Source of the DNA: a virus
Reading direction: 5' to 3' (one strand)
IMG/VR virus record: IMGVR_UViG_3300025133_005699
Span: 41,811-105,810 of that record
Length of the DNA: 64,000 bases
Positions within the stretch are counted from its first letter, which is position 1; each line of letters begins with the position of its first letter. The position numbers and the translations under genes were made by a program. Below, in pieces: positions 46,510-54,825 of this stretch. The notes under the pieces were generated by a model, which saw only the letters and a program-made list of their open reading frames with translations, was not told the DNA's origin and did no database searches.

Positions 46510-46736
46510 TTAAGTAATCCTTTTAATTCAACAAACTTATTAACAGCTTCATCTATGTCTTTAAAGATTTTGCTATACTTATGACGAGGGTTATCTGAAT
46601 GCACTTGATAGGCACCCATAGTATCCCCTCTATATTGTGGTAGAAAATGTCTCAAATCGCACAAACTTATGCTTTTAGATTCAATAGCACAGCCAGAAAA
46701 AATGACTGACTTATAATCGTTCTTAATACCGCTCAT
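46506..46736 (-). CDS. Small protein between polymerase halves (76 aa)
   Basis: Unrecognised protein with a clear AAGGAG six bases before its ATG, overlapping the 3' end of the N-terminal polymerase gene region, and an ATGA overlap with the exonuclease start. It has no Cys cluster or transmembrane segment. The sequence CDLRHFLPQYRGDTMGAYQV and KIFKDIDEAVNKFVELKGLL suggests a small alpha-beta fold. Its position inside the replisome block raises the possibility of a bridging subunit, but that is only inference. Confidence 0.6.
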   Translation of the reverse strand: MSGIKNDYKSVIFSGCAIESKSISLCDLRHFLPQYRGDTMGAYQVHSDNPRHKYSKIFKDIDEAVNKFVELKGLLK

Positions 46737-46738
46737 TC

Positions 46739-48316
46739 TTACTCCTTAATTTCCATGATTTTACTAAGTAGATCAATACCTAGTATATCAAATTTAACAT
46801 GTCCTTGATCTTCTAAATCGCCCATTTCAAAACCGGCAATGAGATTTTTACTTTTATCTTTAACCATAGGACAAACTTGGTTTAGTTTATTTGCTGATAT
46901 AATAACTCCAGCAGCATGTTTCCCTTGAGATTTTATCGTACCCTCAATGTCGATTGCTTGCTGAAAAATTGCTGCGAATGGGCCAATCAAATCGTTATCA
47001 CTGTTTAGCTTGCACCACCTGTCTAGAACTTCTGGTTGATAAGCAAGTGTCCACCGAATTAGCGAGCCCTCACCGCTCTCCTCTAAAAGGTCTGAAACGT
47101 CAGCCTCGTTAGGTATGTTTTTAGTCACGTCGTTCATCTCTCCAAAAGAAACTGCGCTATTAATACGCATGATTTCCTTAAGGGCTGCTCGACCCTGTAG
47201 CTTATTAAATGTCAACATCTGGGAGACATTATCTTCGCCGTATTTAGATTTAATATATCCAATAACTTCATCTCGCTTTTCGGCAGGAACATCTAGGTCA
47301 ATATCCGGAAGAGATACATGACCCTCGGTATTACGGCCAGCATTGTAAAATCTCTCAAAGATTAAGTCGTACTTAATAGGGTCAATTTCTGTAATACCAA
47401 TAAGATATGAAATCAAACATCCGGCAGCCGACCCTCTTCCCGGGCCCGGCAACCACCCCTCAGACCTAACATAATTAACAATATCTTGAACAATAAGAAA
47501 GTACCCAGAAAGACTAGCATCAAAAATTACACTCATCTCGTTTTTAATTCTTTTTAGGTATTCCTCTTTCTTGTCTTCGCTCTTAACAATGCCAGTATCC
47601 TCTAAGAGCTTCTTCCAGCCCTCTCTACAAAGCTGCTTTAAGTATTCGTCTTCGGTGTACCCTTCTGGGCAATCGAACGCAGGAAGCATTGGGCTGCCAA
47701 GAATGTCATACTCCTCACACTGGTCGGCAATCTCTAGACTGAGCTTTATTTGCTCTGCGCTGTAAATATTTTCAACTTCGCTTGGACTCAGTAGATAATG
47801 ACCGTCGCTCTTAAAAAAGGGCTTTAAGTGTTTAAACGAATCAGAAACGATTTTATCTTTAGCTTTTTTCATGCTGGTTTTCATACCCGAGCATAAAAGT
47901 ATTCTGTGTAGCTCTGCGTCTTTAGTCTCGACGTAATATGCTGGTTTTTGTTTTAGGTCATCAATACATATAAGGTTTTCGTTTAGAGAGACCTTTAGCA
48001 GTTTCTTCATTACATCATCAGAGTATGTGCTCTTCTTAGAAACAATATCAATGAGCGCGTACCAGCCGTCTTTGTTCTTTGCTATATATGTCTTGCTCTT
48101 GTGGTTTTCAAACTCAACAGTGCACCCCATAATAGGTTTAATGTCATGCTTTTTACACTCTTTGTAAAAATTGACAGCTCCAGATATAGTATTAATATCT
48201 GTAATAGCACAGGCCGGATAGCCGTACTCTTTACACTTAGCCACTAACCCATCAGGTTTCGAGAAACCTCTCTGTAGGCTAAAGTGCGTCTTGTTATTTA
48301 GTGGAACCCAAGTCAT
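46739..48316 (-). CDS. dnaE: DNA polymerase III alpha subunit, N-terminal part (split DnaE)
   Basis: PHP plus palm of DnaE (525 aa). The PHP domain starts NKTHFSLQRGFSKPDGLVAK and AITDINTISGAVNFYKECKK: the first metal His and the usual TDH His are replaced, so PHP exonuclease activity is probably lost. The palm has GPGRGSAAGC (residues 291-300) and PDIDLD (337-342), carrying two catalytic Asp, and the third Asp is in HVKFDILG (Asp509). The protein ends 16 residues later, in the helix before the segment where the C-terminal gene begins. All three catalytic Asp are here. It overlaps the preceding gene by 23 nt. Confidence 0.92.
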   Translation of the reverse strand: MTWVPLNNKTHFSLQRGFSKPDGLVAKCKEYGYPACAITDINTISGAVNFYKECKKHDIKPIMGCTVEFENHKSKTYIAKNKDGWYALIDIVSKKSTYSDDVMKKLLKVSLNENLICIDDLKQKPAYYVETKDAELHRILLCSGMKTSMKKAKDKIVSDSFKHLKPFFKSDGHYLLSPSEVENIYSAEQIKLSLEIADQCEEYDILGSPMLPAFDCPEGYTEDEYLKQLCREGWKKLLEDTGIVKSEDKKEEYLKRIKNEMSVIFDASLSGYFLIVQDIVNYVRSEGWLPGPGRGSAAGCLISYLIGITEIDPIKYDLIFERFYNAGRNTEGHVSLPDIDLDVPAEKRDEVIGYIKSKYGEDNVSQMLTFNKLQGRAALKEIMRINSAVSFGEMNDVTKNIPNEADVSDLLEESGEGSLIRWTLAYQPEVLDRWCKLNSDNDLIGPFAAIFQQAIDIEGTIKSQGKHAAGVIISANKLNQVCPMVKDKSKNLIAGFEMGDLEDQGHVKFDILGIDLLSKIMEIKE

Positions 48317-48803
48317 AATTCGTAAATTCTTTCAATTCTGATATAGCAACGTTATGGCAATCTGCCCGAACAACGAACCCGTTAGATGGGTCAACCTGTC
48401 CTTTGGTTAGCTTCCGAGCCCTTTTGAAATATTCATCATGCTCAAGCCACCCAAGAACCCACGCTCTTCCCCATCTCTTATTTTTATTTTCTATTCTAAC
48501 AAATACATACCTATCGCACTTTTGCTCGGTATTAAAGTTTGCAACAGAGCAATCATAATATGGTTTTGGCGGAGATGTACATCTTTTGGTTTTGACATCA
48601 TATTTAATTCCACTTTTTGAAACCACGTCGTAGTCGTATGTATTACTTATTGTACCATCAATAACTACATTTGCAACCTCTTCTCCTAAAAAACCTGCAA
48701 TATTTCCGTCACCCTTCATTATAGAGTTACGTATTACGCCCATTTCACGGGATTTAGCCCAAGCCTGCTTCTTCATTTTTTCTGTAATTTTTATCTCAAT
48801 CAT
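48294..48803 (-). CDS. PD-(D/E)XK-type nuclease-like protein (169 aa)
   Basis: Small protein with a restriction-nuclease-like core: GFLGEEVANVVID, YDYDVVSKSGIKYDVKTKRC (the D...DxK pair) and a later YVFVRIENKNKRWGRAWVLG strand. This arrangement is common in phage-encoded nucleases that cut host DNA or process phage DNA, but the exact family is not recognised. It overlaps DnaE-N by 23 nt and starts in an ATGA overlap with the Cas4/RecB-like gene. Confidence 0.55.
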   Translation of the reverse strand: MIEIKITEKMKKQAWAKSREMGVIRNSIMKGDGNIAGFLGEEVANVVIDGTISNTYDYDVVSKSGIKYDVKTKRCTSPPKPYYDCSVANFNTEQKCDRYVFVRIENKNKRWGRAWVLGWLEHDEYFKRARKLTKGQVDPSNGFVVRADCHNVAISELKEFTNYDLGSTK

Positions 48804-49813
48804 CCCGGCGCCTCATAGTGTCCAATACTGAAACCTTCTTTAGTGCAATTTTGAACGGTGTCCATCATGCCAAACTGCTCTAAATTGTTACTTACATGCC
48901 TGCATATATTATCATTGGTTCCGGGCCAATCGTTTTTACAGAAATCGCAAAGCTTTGTACATTTCCAGTGCGCCTGTCTTCTAGATAGCATTTTTGGGTT
49001 AGTCGTTTTCTTGATTTCCTCAAATCTATCCTTCAGCATACCCAAGAACTTCTCTTTGTCTGAATCTTCAAAGCAAATACTAAATGGCCCACCGTCGCGT
49101 ATATAAAATATCGACATGATGGCATCCTTGTATTCAGGAAACTTTTTAGAAATAGCATAATAATAAAGCATTAACTGAGGGTCTTCGCATAGCTTTTCAT
49201 ATGTCTTCTCTTCTCCTGTGGCCCAGTTTAGCCTTCTTCCTGTTTTCCAGTCAATGACCTCAATGACACCATCATCAAGTTCCGTCACTAGGTCGATAGT
49301 ACCCTTAATAGCTAGCTGACCCTCTAGAGTTTCCCCATCTTCTGTTTCATATGAAAATTTTGCCCAGTCTTCCTCAATCGCGATATCGAAGTGAGGCTCT
49401 GATGCGATAATATTTCTATTTCGAGGATCGAAATTTCCGTCATCATATAGTAGGCCCTCCCAAGTTGTGTCTTCACAGAACTTATAGTCGGCATTTGTGT
49501 AGTGATGACTACAGTTCTCTGTGTAGTATTCATAACTTCTCTTGATAATCTCGTTCACAAACTTTTTTGTATTGAGTTTTCTTTTAGTGAACTCTATCTT
49601 TCCTAGACCATCATCATTTAATACCATCTCACTCTTGTCCTGCAAGATCTTTTTACACCCACCTAGCACCTCCATGACCTTGTGGACGATTGTTCCAAGC
49701 TGGGCTTTTTTACCAGAGACACTTTGATGACCTAAGACATAGGTTATAAAGTATTGCATCTGACAGTATTCAAAATTATTATAACTAGAACTACGTATAT
49801 ACGTTACTAACAT
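48800..49813 (-). CDS. Cas4/RecB-like PD-(D/E)XK exonuclease with Fe-S-type Cys
   Basis: Exonuclease of 337 aa by the ATG at 49813 (AAGGA 6 nt upstream; an in-frame GTG at 49840 has no site). It has SYNNFEYCQMQYFITYVLG with the first Cys, GTIVHKVME, the nuclease core GTIDLVTELDDGVIEVIDWK then TGRRLNWA, and a C-terminal Cys group KCTKLCDFCKNDWPG and ICRHV. One N-terminal plus three C-terminal Cys is the pattern of a [4Fe-4S] cluster in Cas4/AddB. Probable recombination or DNA-end processing nuclease working with the annealase. Confidence 0.8.
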   Translation of the reverse strand: MLVTYIRSSSYNNFEYCQMQYFITYVLGHQSVSGKKAQLGTIVHKVMEVLGGCKKILQDKSEMVLNDDGLGKIEFTKRKLNTKKFVNEIIKRSYEYYTENCSHHYTNADYKFCEDTTWEGLLYDDGNFDPRNRNIIASEPHFDIAIEEDWAKFSYETEDGETLEGQLAIKGTIDLVTELDDGVIEVIDWKTGRRLNWATGEEKTYEKLCEDPQLMLYYYAISKKFPEYKDAIMSIFYIRDGGPFSICFEDSDKEKFLGMLKDRFEEIKKTTNPKMLSRRQAHWKCTKLCDFCKNDWPGTNDNICRHVSNNLEQFGMMDTVQNCTKEGFSIGHYEAPG

Positions 49814-49814
49814 A

Positions 49815-50642
49815 TTATTCCTTAATCTTTTGGATGCCACCTAGAAGATTTGGGTCTTCTGTAGGGGGTGCAGGACTGGGTTCCTCGATAACGCTACCGA
49901 GCCATCCCCATTCTTCAAGTAGAGATATTACCTTCACATTCGTTTCCATTAAAGATAACTCCTTGTTGTCAATAATGGCGTCGTATTCAATGTCATCAAC
50001 AGAGGACTCGCTAGAATGACTGTCGCCATCTATACCGCGAGTTAATTTAATAACCTTGCCTCCAGCTTTTTGTATTGCTTTTGATTCGTTTGGGAATCTA
50101 CAGTCAGAGATTACAGCCATTAAAGAACCCTCTTCTCTAATACTTCTCATGGTTCTGTCTGTCCAAATGTCTGTGTAGATATACCGACAAATATCTGTAC
50201 CAAAGACCTGTAAAAATTCTCTGGCTGTCATTCTGCCGGTTTCGCTTCCGGTGTAGCCCGGCATGTCTTCCCACTTAATCCATGTGGGGCTATTTTTATC
50301 TGCATCTGTCCCGTAGCACTGTTTCTTTGTCAGTCCAAATAATCCACATGCAATCTCCTTAAGAGAAGAAGCAAACGAATAATGTTTTACAAATGGCCAC
50401 ATGTTGTGTGCGGCCCAAGGTGCAAATTCTGGGTCAGTTCTAGTTACGTCCAAAACGCCTTTACCTGTTTCTTCTACCCCAGAGCCGTCAGTATCAACGG
50501 TATCGACAACAATCCTTCCCTTAGTGTCTAGATCAAAACCCTTAATAATGTGATAAGACCGCATTTGATATCCGTGTAGAAAGGCACAGCACGAATTTTT
50601 ACCTGATTGCTTTTTTCCCGCAAAAGCCAAGATTCTTGTCAT
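49815..50642 (-). CDS. Deoxynucleoside monophosphate kinase
   Basis: P-loop kinase of 275 aa. The N-terminus has LAFAGKKQSGKNSCCAF (Walker A GKKQSGKN, residues 9-16). The family marks MTAREFLQVFGTDICRYI, ISDCRFPNESKAI and GGKVIKLTRGIDGDSHSSE match phage dNMP kinases such as T4 gp1. Converts dNMPs to dNDPs for phage DNA synthesis. It has a Pro-rich C-terminal tail (PSPAPPTEDPN) not essential for the fold. It overlaps the primase stop as TAATG. Confidence 0.85.
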   Translation of the reverse strand: MTRILAFAGKKQSGKNSCCAFLHGYQMRSYHIIKGFDLDTKGRIVVDTVDTDGSGVEETGKGVLDVTRTDPEFAPWAAHNMWPFVKHYSFASSLKEIACGLFGLTKKQCYGTDADKNSPTWIKWEDMPGYTGSETGRMTAREFLQVFGTDICRYIYTDIWTDRTMRSIREEGSLMAVISDCRFPNESKAIQKAGGKVIKLTRGIDGDSHSSESSVDDIEYDAIIDNKELSLMETNVKVISLLEEWGWLGSVIEEPSPAPPTEDPNLLGGIQKIKE

Positions 50643-51688
50643 TATAAAACTCCTTGTAGTTCTTCTAGTATTTCAGTTTTAATTTGTTCTACCGACATAT
50701 CACCAACGTCTTTTTCTGATATATTGGGCCTATAGTAGTTGAAGCGTCTTCCGCATTTTTTCATAATTTGCTCTGCTGCTCTATGTCCAGCATCATCGTA
50801 ATCTGTAAGTATAACTAAGCTAAGGGCACCGCTTTGTTCTAATAAAACCAGTTGATCATCACTGAGGCTAGCCCCAAAAATACCAACTGTATTTTCTACA
50901 CCTGCTTCGTGCATACGCCAAACGTCGCCTTGACCCTCAACCAAAACTGCCGTAGCTGTTTCAAGTATTTTTTCTTTTGCCATGTTTAGGCCATACAGAT
51001 ATGAGCTTTTTCTAAACCCCTTGCTGTGCAGCCATTTAGGCTGCATGTTCTCGTAACATGACCTACCTATGCATCCAATATAATTATAGCCTTCATCATA
51101 GATTGGGACAACAACTCTTCCTGACATTGGCTTATTTTTTTTGTCACAGAGGCCAATATCAAATTTAGTTAATATATCAGTAGTGTACCCTCTGTTAATA
51201 TAGTATTCAGCTGGTATTTGTATTGTGTCTAAAATAACTTCCCTATCTACTTTTGGGGGCTCTCTTTCTGGCTCCCTGTTGAAGATGTCCAAAAGCTTAA
51301 TAGCATTATTGCTCTCTACGTCTTGTAATAGGTCGAGTTCAGAGATGTCAAGATCTAAGAACTCTAAGCAAAAATTAATTGTATCAATAATACTAACCGT
51401 TGAGGCTCGCCTGTTGGACAGCACACCCCTAATGAAACCAAACAGGTTCCTAGAAAAGTCTTCTTCACAGTGGTTAGTCCAGCAGTTCCAGTTACCCTTG
51501 GCGGTATTTCCGTCCGTGAATATAGTACAAGCCTCTGCGTTGTCTCCCCCATGAATAGGGCACGCAAAAGCAAACCTATTAGGATACTCTATGTAGTCTA
51601 TATTGAAATACTTTAGAAGCTGTGACAGCTTAGTGAATAACTGGTTAGACAGTTTCAATATCTGCTGGTTGTTGATCTCCTGATTCAA
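50642..51688 (-). CDS. DNA primase (zinc and TOPRIM domains), TTG start
   Basis: Protein of 348 aa with a zinc-binding primase N-terminus (ACPIHGGDN..., GNWNCWTNHCEED, Cys43-His46-Cys69-Cys74) and a TOPRIM core (AVLVEGQGDVWRMHEAG, then LVILTDYDDAGHRA). It lacks a helicase domain, since DnaB is encoded upstream. No ATG is available; TTG at 51688 has AAGGA eight bases before it, inside the 3' end of the helicase gene (overlap 44 nt). It makes RNA primers at the replication fork. Confidence 0.85.
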   Translation of the reverse strand: MNQEINNQQILKLSNQLFTKLSQLLKYFNIDYIEYPNRFAFACPIHGGDNAEACTIFTDGNTAKGNWNCWTNHCEEDFSRNLFGFIRGVLSNRRASTVSIIDTINFCLEFLDLDISELDLLQDVESNNAIKLLDIFNREPEREPPKVDREVILDTIQIPAEYYINRGYTTDILTKFDIGLCDKKNKPMSGRVVVPIYDEGYNYIGCIGRSCYENMQPKWLHSKGFRKSSYLYGLNMAKEKILETATAVLVEGQGDVWRMHEAGVENTVGIFGASLSDDQLVLLEQSGALSLVILTDYDDAGHRAAEQIMKKCGRRFNYYRPNISEKDVGDMSVEQIKTEILEELQGVL

Positions 51689-53120
51689 AACCTGTATCCT
51701 TAATAGTTGACTTAGTTCTCAATTCATTGCGAGTTTGACCCTCTACTAATTTGCCAAACTTCCCAAACATATTCATATTTATATAGTCGCCATCATCTAA
51801 TCCTGCTCCGTGACGAGCAACAATAGGTACCAGCTTCCTGTTTCCATTTTCGTCTGTGTCGTCGGCTATCTCCTCGTCGGACTTTAGCTTGAAGATGCTA
51901 AAGCTCGTACAGAGCCAAATAAGCCTATCGGAACCTGAAACGACATCTGTTGATTCTTTTGTTATGCCGTCTCTGTTTAATTGTACAAAGCTAAGGCATG
52001 GCACGTCGTACTTAACGCAGAAGTTATGCAGCTGTGTGATTTGAAACCCTAGAACTTGAAATTCTTGCATAGAGTTTGATATACTAGATGAGTTCATTAG
52101 CTTAAGATAGTCATAAACAATTAGGCAGTCTTTGGTTCTTCCGTTTTCATCAAACCCAACTTCCTGATAAATCCATTTGCGCATAATACTAAGAATGTTC
52201 TCAAACGGCTGACCCGCAATACTAACATAATGAAAAGGTATTTCTCCCAATTCGGTAGCTGCGTTTTCTACCTTTTCGGTATTTAGTTGGTTACTGTCGA
52301 ACTTGCCGCTAGCAATAGTGTTGATTTCAACTCCACTCAGGTTCGCTAGCATTCGATTGAGATGGTCTTCTTTGGACATTTCGGTATCTAGAACTAATAC
52401 TGGGATTCCTAAGTTTTTAGAAACATGCATAGCAACAGCGTCACCAAACATAGATTTACCAACCTTAGGTCTAGCGGCAACTAAGTCTACACACTTTCTT
52501 CTTAGCCCTCCGCCGATAGCTTCGTCATAAGCAGGGAACCCTGTGCTTATGCCAATCATGTCGTTTTTGTTTTCTTTTAGAAACTCTATATAGTCTGTTA
52601 TTTCCCCGCCGATTACCTCAGGCTTATTGTCGGAACCTTGATATATTTTAGACGTTGCGTCAAGAACAGGAGTTTCTATGAGAGAGATGATATCATTTAT
52701 ATCCTCGTCTCCTGTGACCTCATCAATTTTATTAGAACAAATAGCCAGTGTCTTCTTGACTTCTCTTGCTATTCCTAGCTTCGCCAGCTTACCTGCGTGT
52801 ATTGAAACATTTTCTTCGTGTATTGGAAAGTTAAACAGAGAACGTAAAAAACCAATCTCCTCTTGGTTGTTTATATTTTCATAACACCCAAGCTGATTGG
52901 CAGCAGAAAGCAAGGAAGATAATTCTACCTTGTTGGATTTCTCTAAGACCTTTTTAATGCACCCAAAAATAATTTGGTTGGTGGGGTCTGTGAAGTGTTC
53001 GGACTCCAGATAGTCTGAATCAAGCGAAACGCTTAGTCCATATTGACACAATCCGGAGAGAACCGCCCTCTCTGCTGCTAGGTCTTCTAGCTTCCGCTTG
53101 TTTTTTTGATTTCGTACCAT
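51645..53120 (-). CDS. dnaB: DnaB-family replicative helicase
   Basis: Hexameric helicase of 491 aa. An N-terminal DnaB-like domain (LEDLAAERAVLSGLCQYGL) precedes a RecA-type ATPase domain: ISTGFPAYDEAIGGGLRRKC, Walker A ARPKVGKS (residues 216-223), VLVLDTEMSKEDHLNRMLA, CLIVYDYLKLM (Walker B) and CLSFVQLNRDG. It unwinds DNA at the fork and pairs with the primase encoded just downstream. A small membrane-protein candidate overlaps its first 34 nt in another frame. Confidence 0.9.
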   Translation of the reverse strand: MVRNQKNKRKLEDLAAERAVLSGLCQYGLSVSLDSDYLESEHFTDPTNQIIFGCIKKVLEKSNKVELSSLLSAANQLGCYENINNQEEIGFLRSLFNFPIHEENVSIHAGKLAKLGIAREVKKTLAICSNKIDEVTGDEDINDIISLIETPVLDATSKIYQGSDNKPEVIGGEITDYIEFLKENKNDMIGISTGFPAYDEAIGGGLRRKCVDLVAARPKVGKSMFGDAVAMHVSKNLGIPVLVLDTEMSKEDHLNRMLANLSGVEINTIASGKFDSNQLNTEKVENAATELGEIPFHYVSIAGQPFENILSIMRKWIYQEVGFDENGRTKDCLIVYDYLKLMNSSSISNSMQEFQVLGFQITQLHNFCVKYDVPCLSFVQLNRDGITKESTDVVSGSDRLIWLCTSFSIFKLKSDEEIADDTDENGNRKLVPIVARHGAGLDDGDYINMNMFGKFGKLVEGQTRNELRTKSTIKDTGFESGDQQPADIETV

Positions 53121-53248
53121 AAGAGTCCACTATTGGCTAACGCATAAGAAAACCACATTAGGGCATGCGGGTAATCTTTTTGCTTGACGCATGAAGCGCA
53201 AGTTAATAAATAAAGTAATATCGTAATCCCTACGGCGGTAATGGCCAT
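53087..53248 (-). CDS. Candidate 53-aa two-helix membrane protein
   Basis: Reading frame begins ATG at 53248 and stops at 53087, overlapping the helicase start by 34 nt. Two hydrophobic stretches (AITAVGITILLYLLTCASC and HALMWFSYALANSGLLWYE) are separated by a charged turn (VKQKDYP), as in small holin-type or accessory membrane proteins. No clear Shine-Dalgarno is visible; it could be read through coupling with the 31-aa frame upstream. Composition supports a real protein, but function is unknown. Confidence 0.45.
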   Translation of the reverse strand: MAITAVGITILLYLLTCASCVKQKDYPHALMWFSYALANSGLLWYEIKKTSGS

Positions 53249-53252
53249 TCTA

Positions 53253-53348
53253 TTATATCCCGTGATAAATGTAGATCCCCATACATATGCTAATTCCTAG
53301 CAATAATCCCAATAAAAAATCCTTAATTTCAACATTTAATTTCTTCAT
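53253..53348 (-). CDS. Candidate 31-aa single-helix membrane peptide
   Basis: ATG at 53348 preceded by AAGGAG eight bases upstream, in an overlap with the stop (ATGA) of the 88-aa gene. It has the sequence MKKLNVEIKD followed by one hydrophobic helix (FLLGLLLGISICMGIYIY). The strong ribosome site and coupling support translation. Function unknown; may act with the neighbouring two-helix peptide. Confidence 0.5.
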   Translation of the reverse strand: MKKLNVEIKDFLLGLLLGISICMGIYIYHGI

Positions 53349-53611
53349 TCTTCAGTCTCCTTTTTGTGTTTCTGGTATAAAAAATTATCATTAAAATACT
53401 CATTAGACAAAAGTTCAATAAGTTTATCCCTTAGGTCTTTATCTTCTACAAAAGATAGAACCTTAGATGCTATGTCTAAAGCGCCCTGCCTAAACACAGG
53501 AATCTTGAGTGGTGGTTCAGGTCGGCGCTTAGTATAGTCTCTATGGTAAAAGGTTGGCGGCGGAACATGTCGGCCATTTATATCGGACGTTTTGGGTTTT
53601 GGTTTTGACAA
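53345..53611 (-). CDS. Hypothetical protein (88 aa), TTG start
   Basis: No in-frame ATG or GTG is available; translation must start at TTG (53611), with AGGGG seven bases upstream. The N-terminus is Lys/Pro-rich and basic (SKPKPKTSDINGRHVPPPTF), the C-terminal half helical (GALDIASKVLSFVEDKDLRD). Not recognised. It sits in a cluster of small minus-strand proteins before RecA. Confidence 0.6.
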   Translation of the reverse strand: MSKPKPKTSDINGRHVPPPTFYHRDYTKRRPEPPLKIPVFRQGALDIASKVLSFVEDKDLRDKLIELLSNEYFNDNFLYQKHKKETEE

Positions 53612-53620
53612 TATATACCC

Positions 53621-53896
53621 CTAAAAGAATCCCTTGATTATTTCTAGAACTCCGCCACCTCCGCCAAAACCACCCTTTGAAATCACAAAATAGGCCACAA
53701 GACCCAAGCCAATCATAAACACTAACCACTTACGCTTTTTTGCGACGGCAGTAGCTTTGGCTGTGAGCGCTTTGATTTTGTCCAGCTTATACCCCCTTCT
53801 GGAATCAACCTTTTCTTCACGTTCATCTTTTCTATCTTCTTTTTTATCTTCGCGAGTATTGCTATTATCCTCGCCTCGATTTCTACCAATCGGCAT
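53621..53896 (-). CDS. Small membrane protein with charged N-terminus (91 aa)
   Basis: Strong AGGAGG seven bases before ATG. The first 45 residues are highly charged (EDKKEDRKDEREEKVDSRR), then a single transmembrane helix (KWLVFMIGLGLVAYFVI) and a Gly-rich tail (GGFGGGGG). It could anchor a complex to the inner membrane, but I do not recognise the family. Confidence 0.6.
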   Translation of the reverse strand: MPIGRNRGEDNSNTREDKKEDRKDEREEKVDSRRGYKLDKIKALTAKATAVAKKRKWLVFMIGLGLVAYFVISKGGFGGGGGVLEIIKGFF

Positions 53897-53917
53897 AATA
53901 CTGCCTCCTATTTAAAA

Positions 53918-54358
53918 TTATCTTCTTTTGTTTGATAAGCACTCATCACAGACAAAGAAATCTCTCCTGTGAACATCTGCTACTTCTATAGTTTTTTTAC
54001 ACTCAACGCATTTCTGTTTGATTTTTTGGGTTTTGTCTCTTCTTGGCGAAGGGGTAAAGGCGGGAGTCTCAATGTCCATATGTTCTGACTTGTCGTCAGT
54101 AAAAAGGTTATCTCCACGATCAACCTTATTAATTGGCATTGGGCCTTCCTTTGCTTGTCGGCCAATCATTGAGAAGTCATCAGCACCAACCCTCTCAGGC
54201 GGAGCGGGTTGCTCAACAACCTGTGTAATGTCAGATTGAACAGCTGTTTCAGCCGCCGTGTCCGCCTCTATGAGAGAGTTAGCCATTTCTATTAGCTCTG
54301 AATCATTAAGAGCTATACCTTTTCTAAGTAATTCTTTTGCTGTATTAAGAATAGACAT
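53918..54358 (-). CDS. Zinc-ribbon protein (146 aa)
   Basis: Acidic N-terminal two-thirds with a C-terminal zinc ribbon: QKCVECKKTIEVADVHRR then FFVCDECLSNKRR, giving four Cys. Family unknown. The start overlaps the preceding gene's stop as TAATG. Lies between the UvsY-like gene and small membrane proteins. Confidence 0.55.
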   Translation of the reverse strand: MSILNTAKELLRKGIALNDSELIEMANSLIEADTAAETAVQSDITQVVEQPAPPERVGADDFSMIGRQAKEGPMPINKVDRGDNLFTDDKSEHMDIETPAFTPSPRRDKTQKIKQKCVECKKTIEVADVHRRDFFVCDECLSNKRR

Positions 54359-54825
54359 TAATAATTTCTCCTTCTTCCTAAGTCTTGCAGGACTGAAGCC
54401 ATCTTTTTGACTATATCAATCTTTCCTGAAATTCTTGTTATTCTAGATTCTGCTGAGGTCTTTAGTCTGTTTAGCTCTGAAGCTAGTGGGTTTTCTTTTA
54501 TTGCGGAAAAATATCGGACTTCCCATTTTGCGTACTGTCCGCCATAGTTCTCCATTTTATCTGCGACTATGTACCAAATGCTGTTATTGCAAAAGTCTAA
54601 TACTGACTTCTCTTTATTATATAGTGACTGGAGGTATTCTGCATGCGCAAAAAGTATAAAACTGTTGGATAAAGCCAAAGTAATATCCATATTATTGATA
54701 TCATCGGAATTTAAGTTTAATATACTTTCTACATCCTCGTTCTTCTTAACAAGGTCTGCATTTCTATCTTCTACCCAGTCGTCTACCTTCTGTAGAAATT
54801 CAATAGCTTTTTGTTCGTTAGTCAA
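54358..54825 (-). CDS. Possible UvsY-like recombination mediator (155 aa), TTG start
   Basis: Helical, charged protein with GGAG and an 8-nt spacer before TTG at 54825; no in-frame ATG is near. The C-terminus SAESRITRISGKIDIVKKMA then SVLQDLGRRRNY and its position one gene away from a RecA/UvsX homologue suggest a recombination mediator analogous to T4 UvsY, which loads UvsX on SSB-coated DNA. Sequence similarity to UvsY itself is not obvious to me, so this is a hypothesis. It could instead be an unrelated structural helper. Confidence 0.35.
   Translation of the reverse strand: MTNEQKAIEFLQKVDDWVEDRNADLVKKNEDVESILNLNSDDINNMDITLALSNSFILFAHAEYLQSLYNKEKSVLDFCNNSIWYIVADKMENYGGQYAKWEVRYFSAIKENPLASELNRLKTSAESRITRISGKIDIVKKMASVLQDLGRRRNY

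Noticed and set aside
44277-48316. Split intein in the DNA polymerase alpha subunit
   Set aside because: Neither half carries intein motifs at its junction (no Cys-starting block, no terminal HN motif), and the canonical cyanobacterial insertion site FNKSH is intact inside the C-terminal half.
53087-53120. Frameshift between the 53-aa peptide and the helicase
   Set aside because: The A-rich overlap does not form a valid heptamer in the upstream frame (C AAA AAA), and the helicase has its own ATG.
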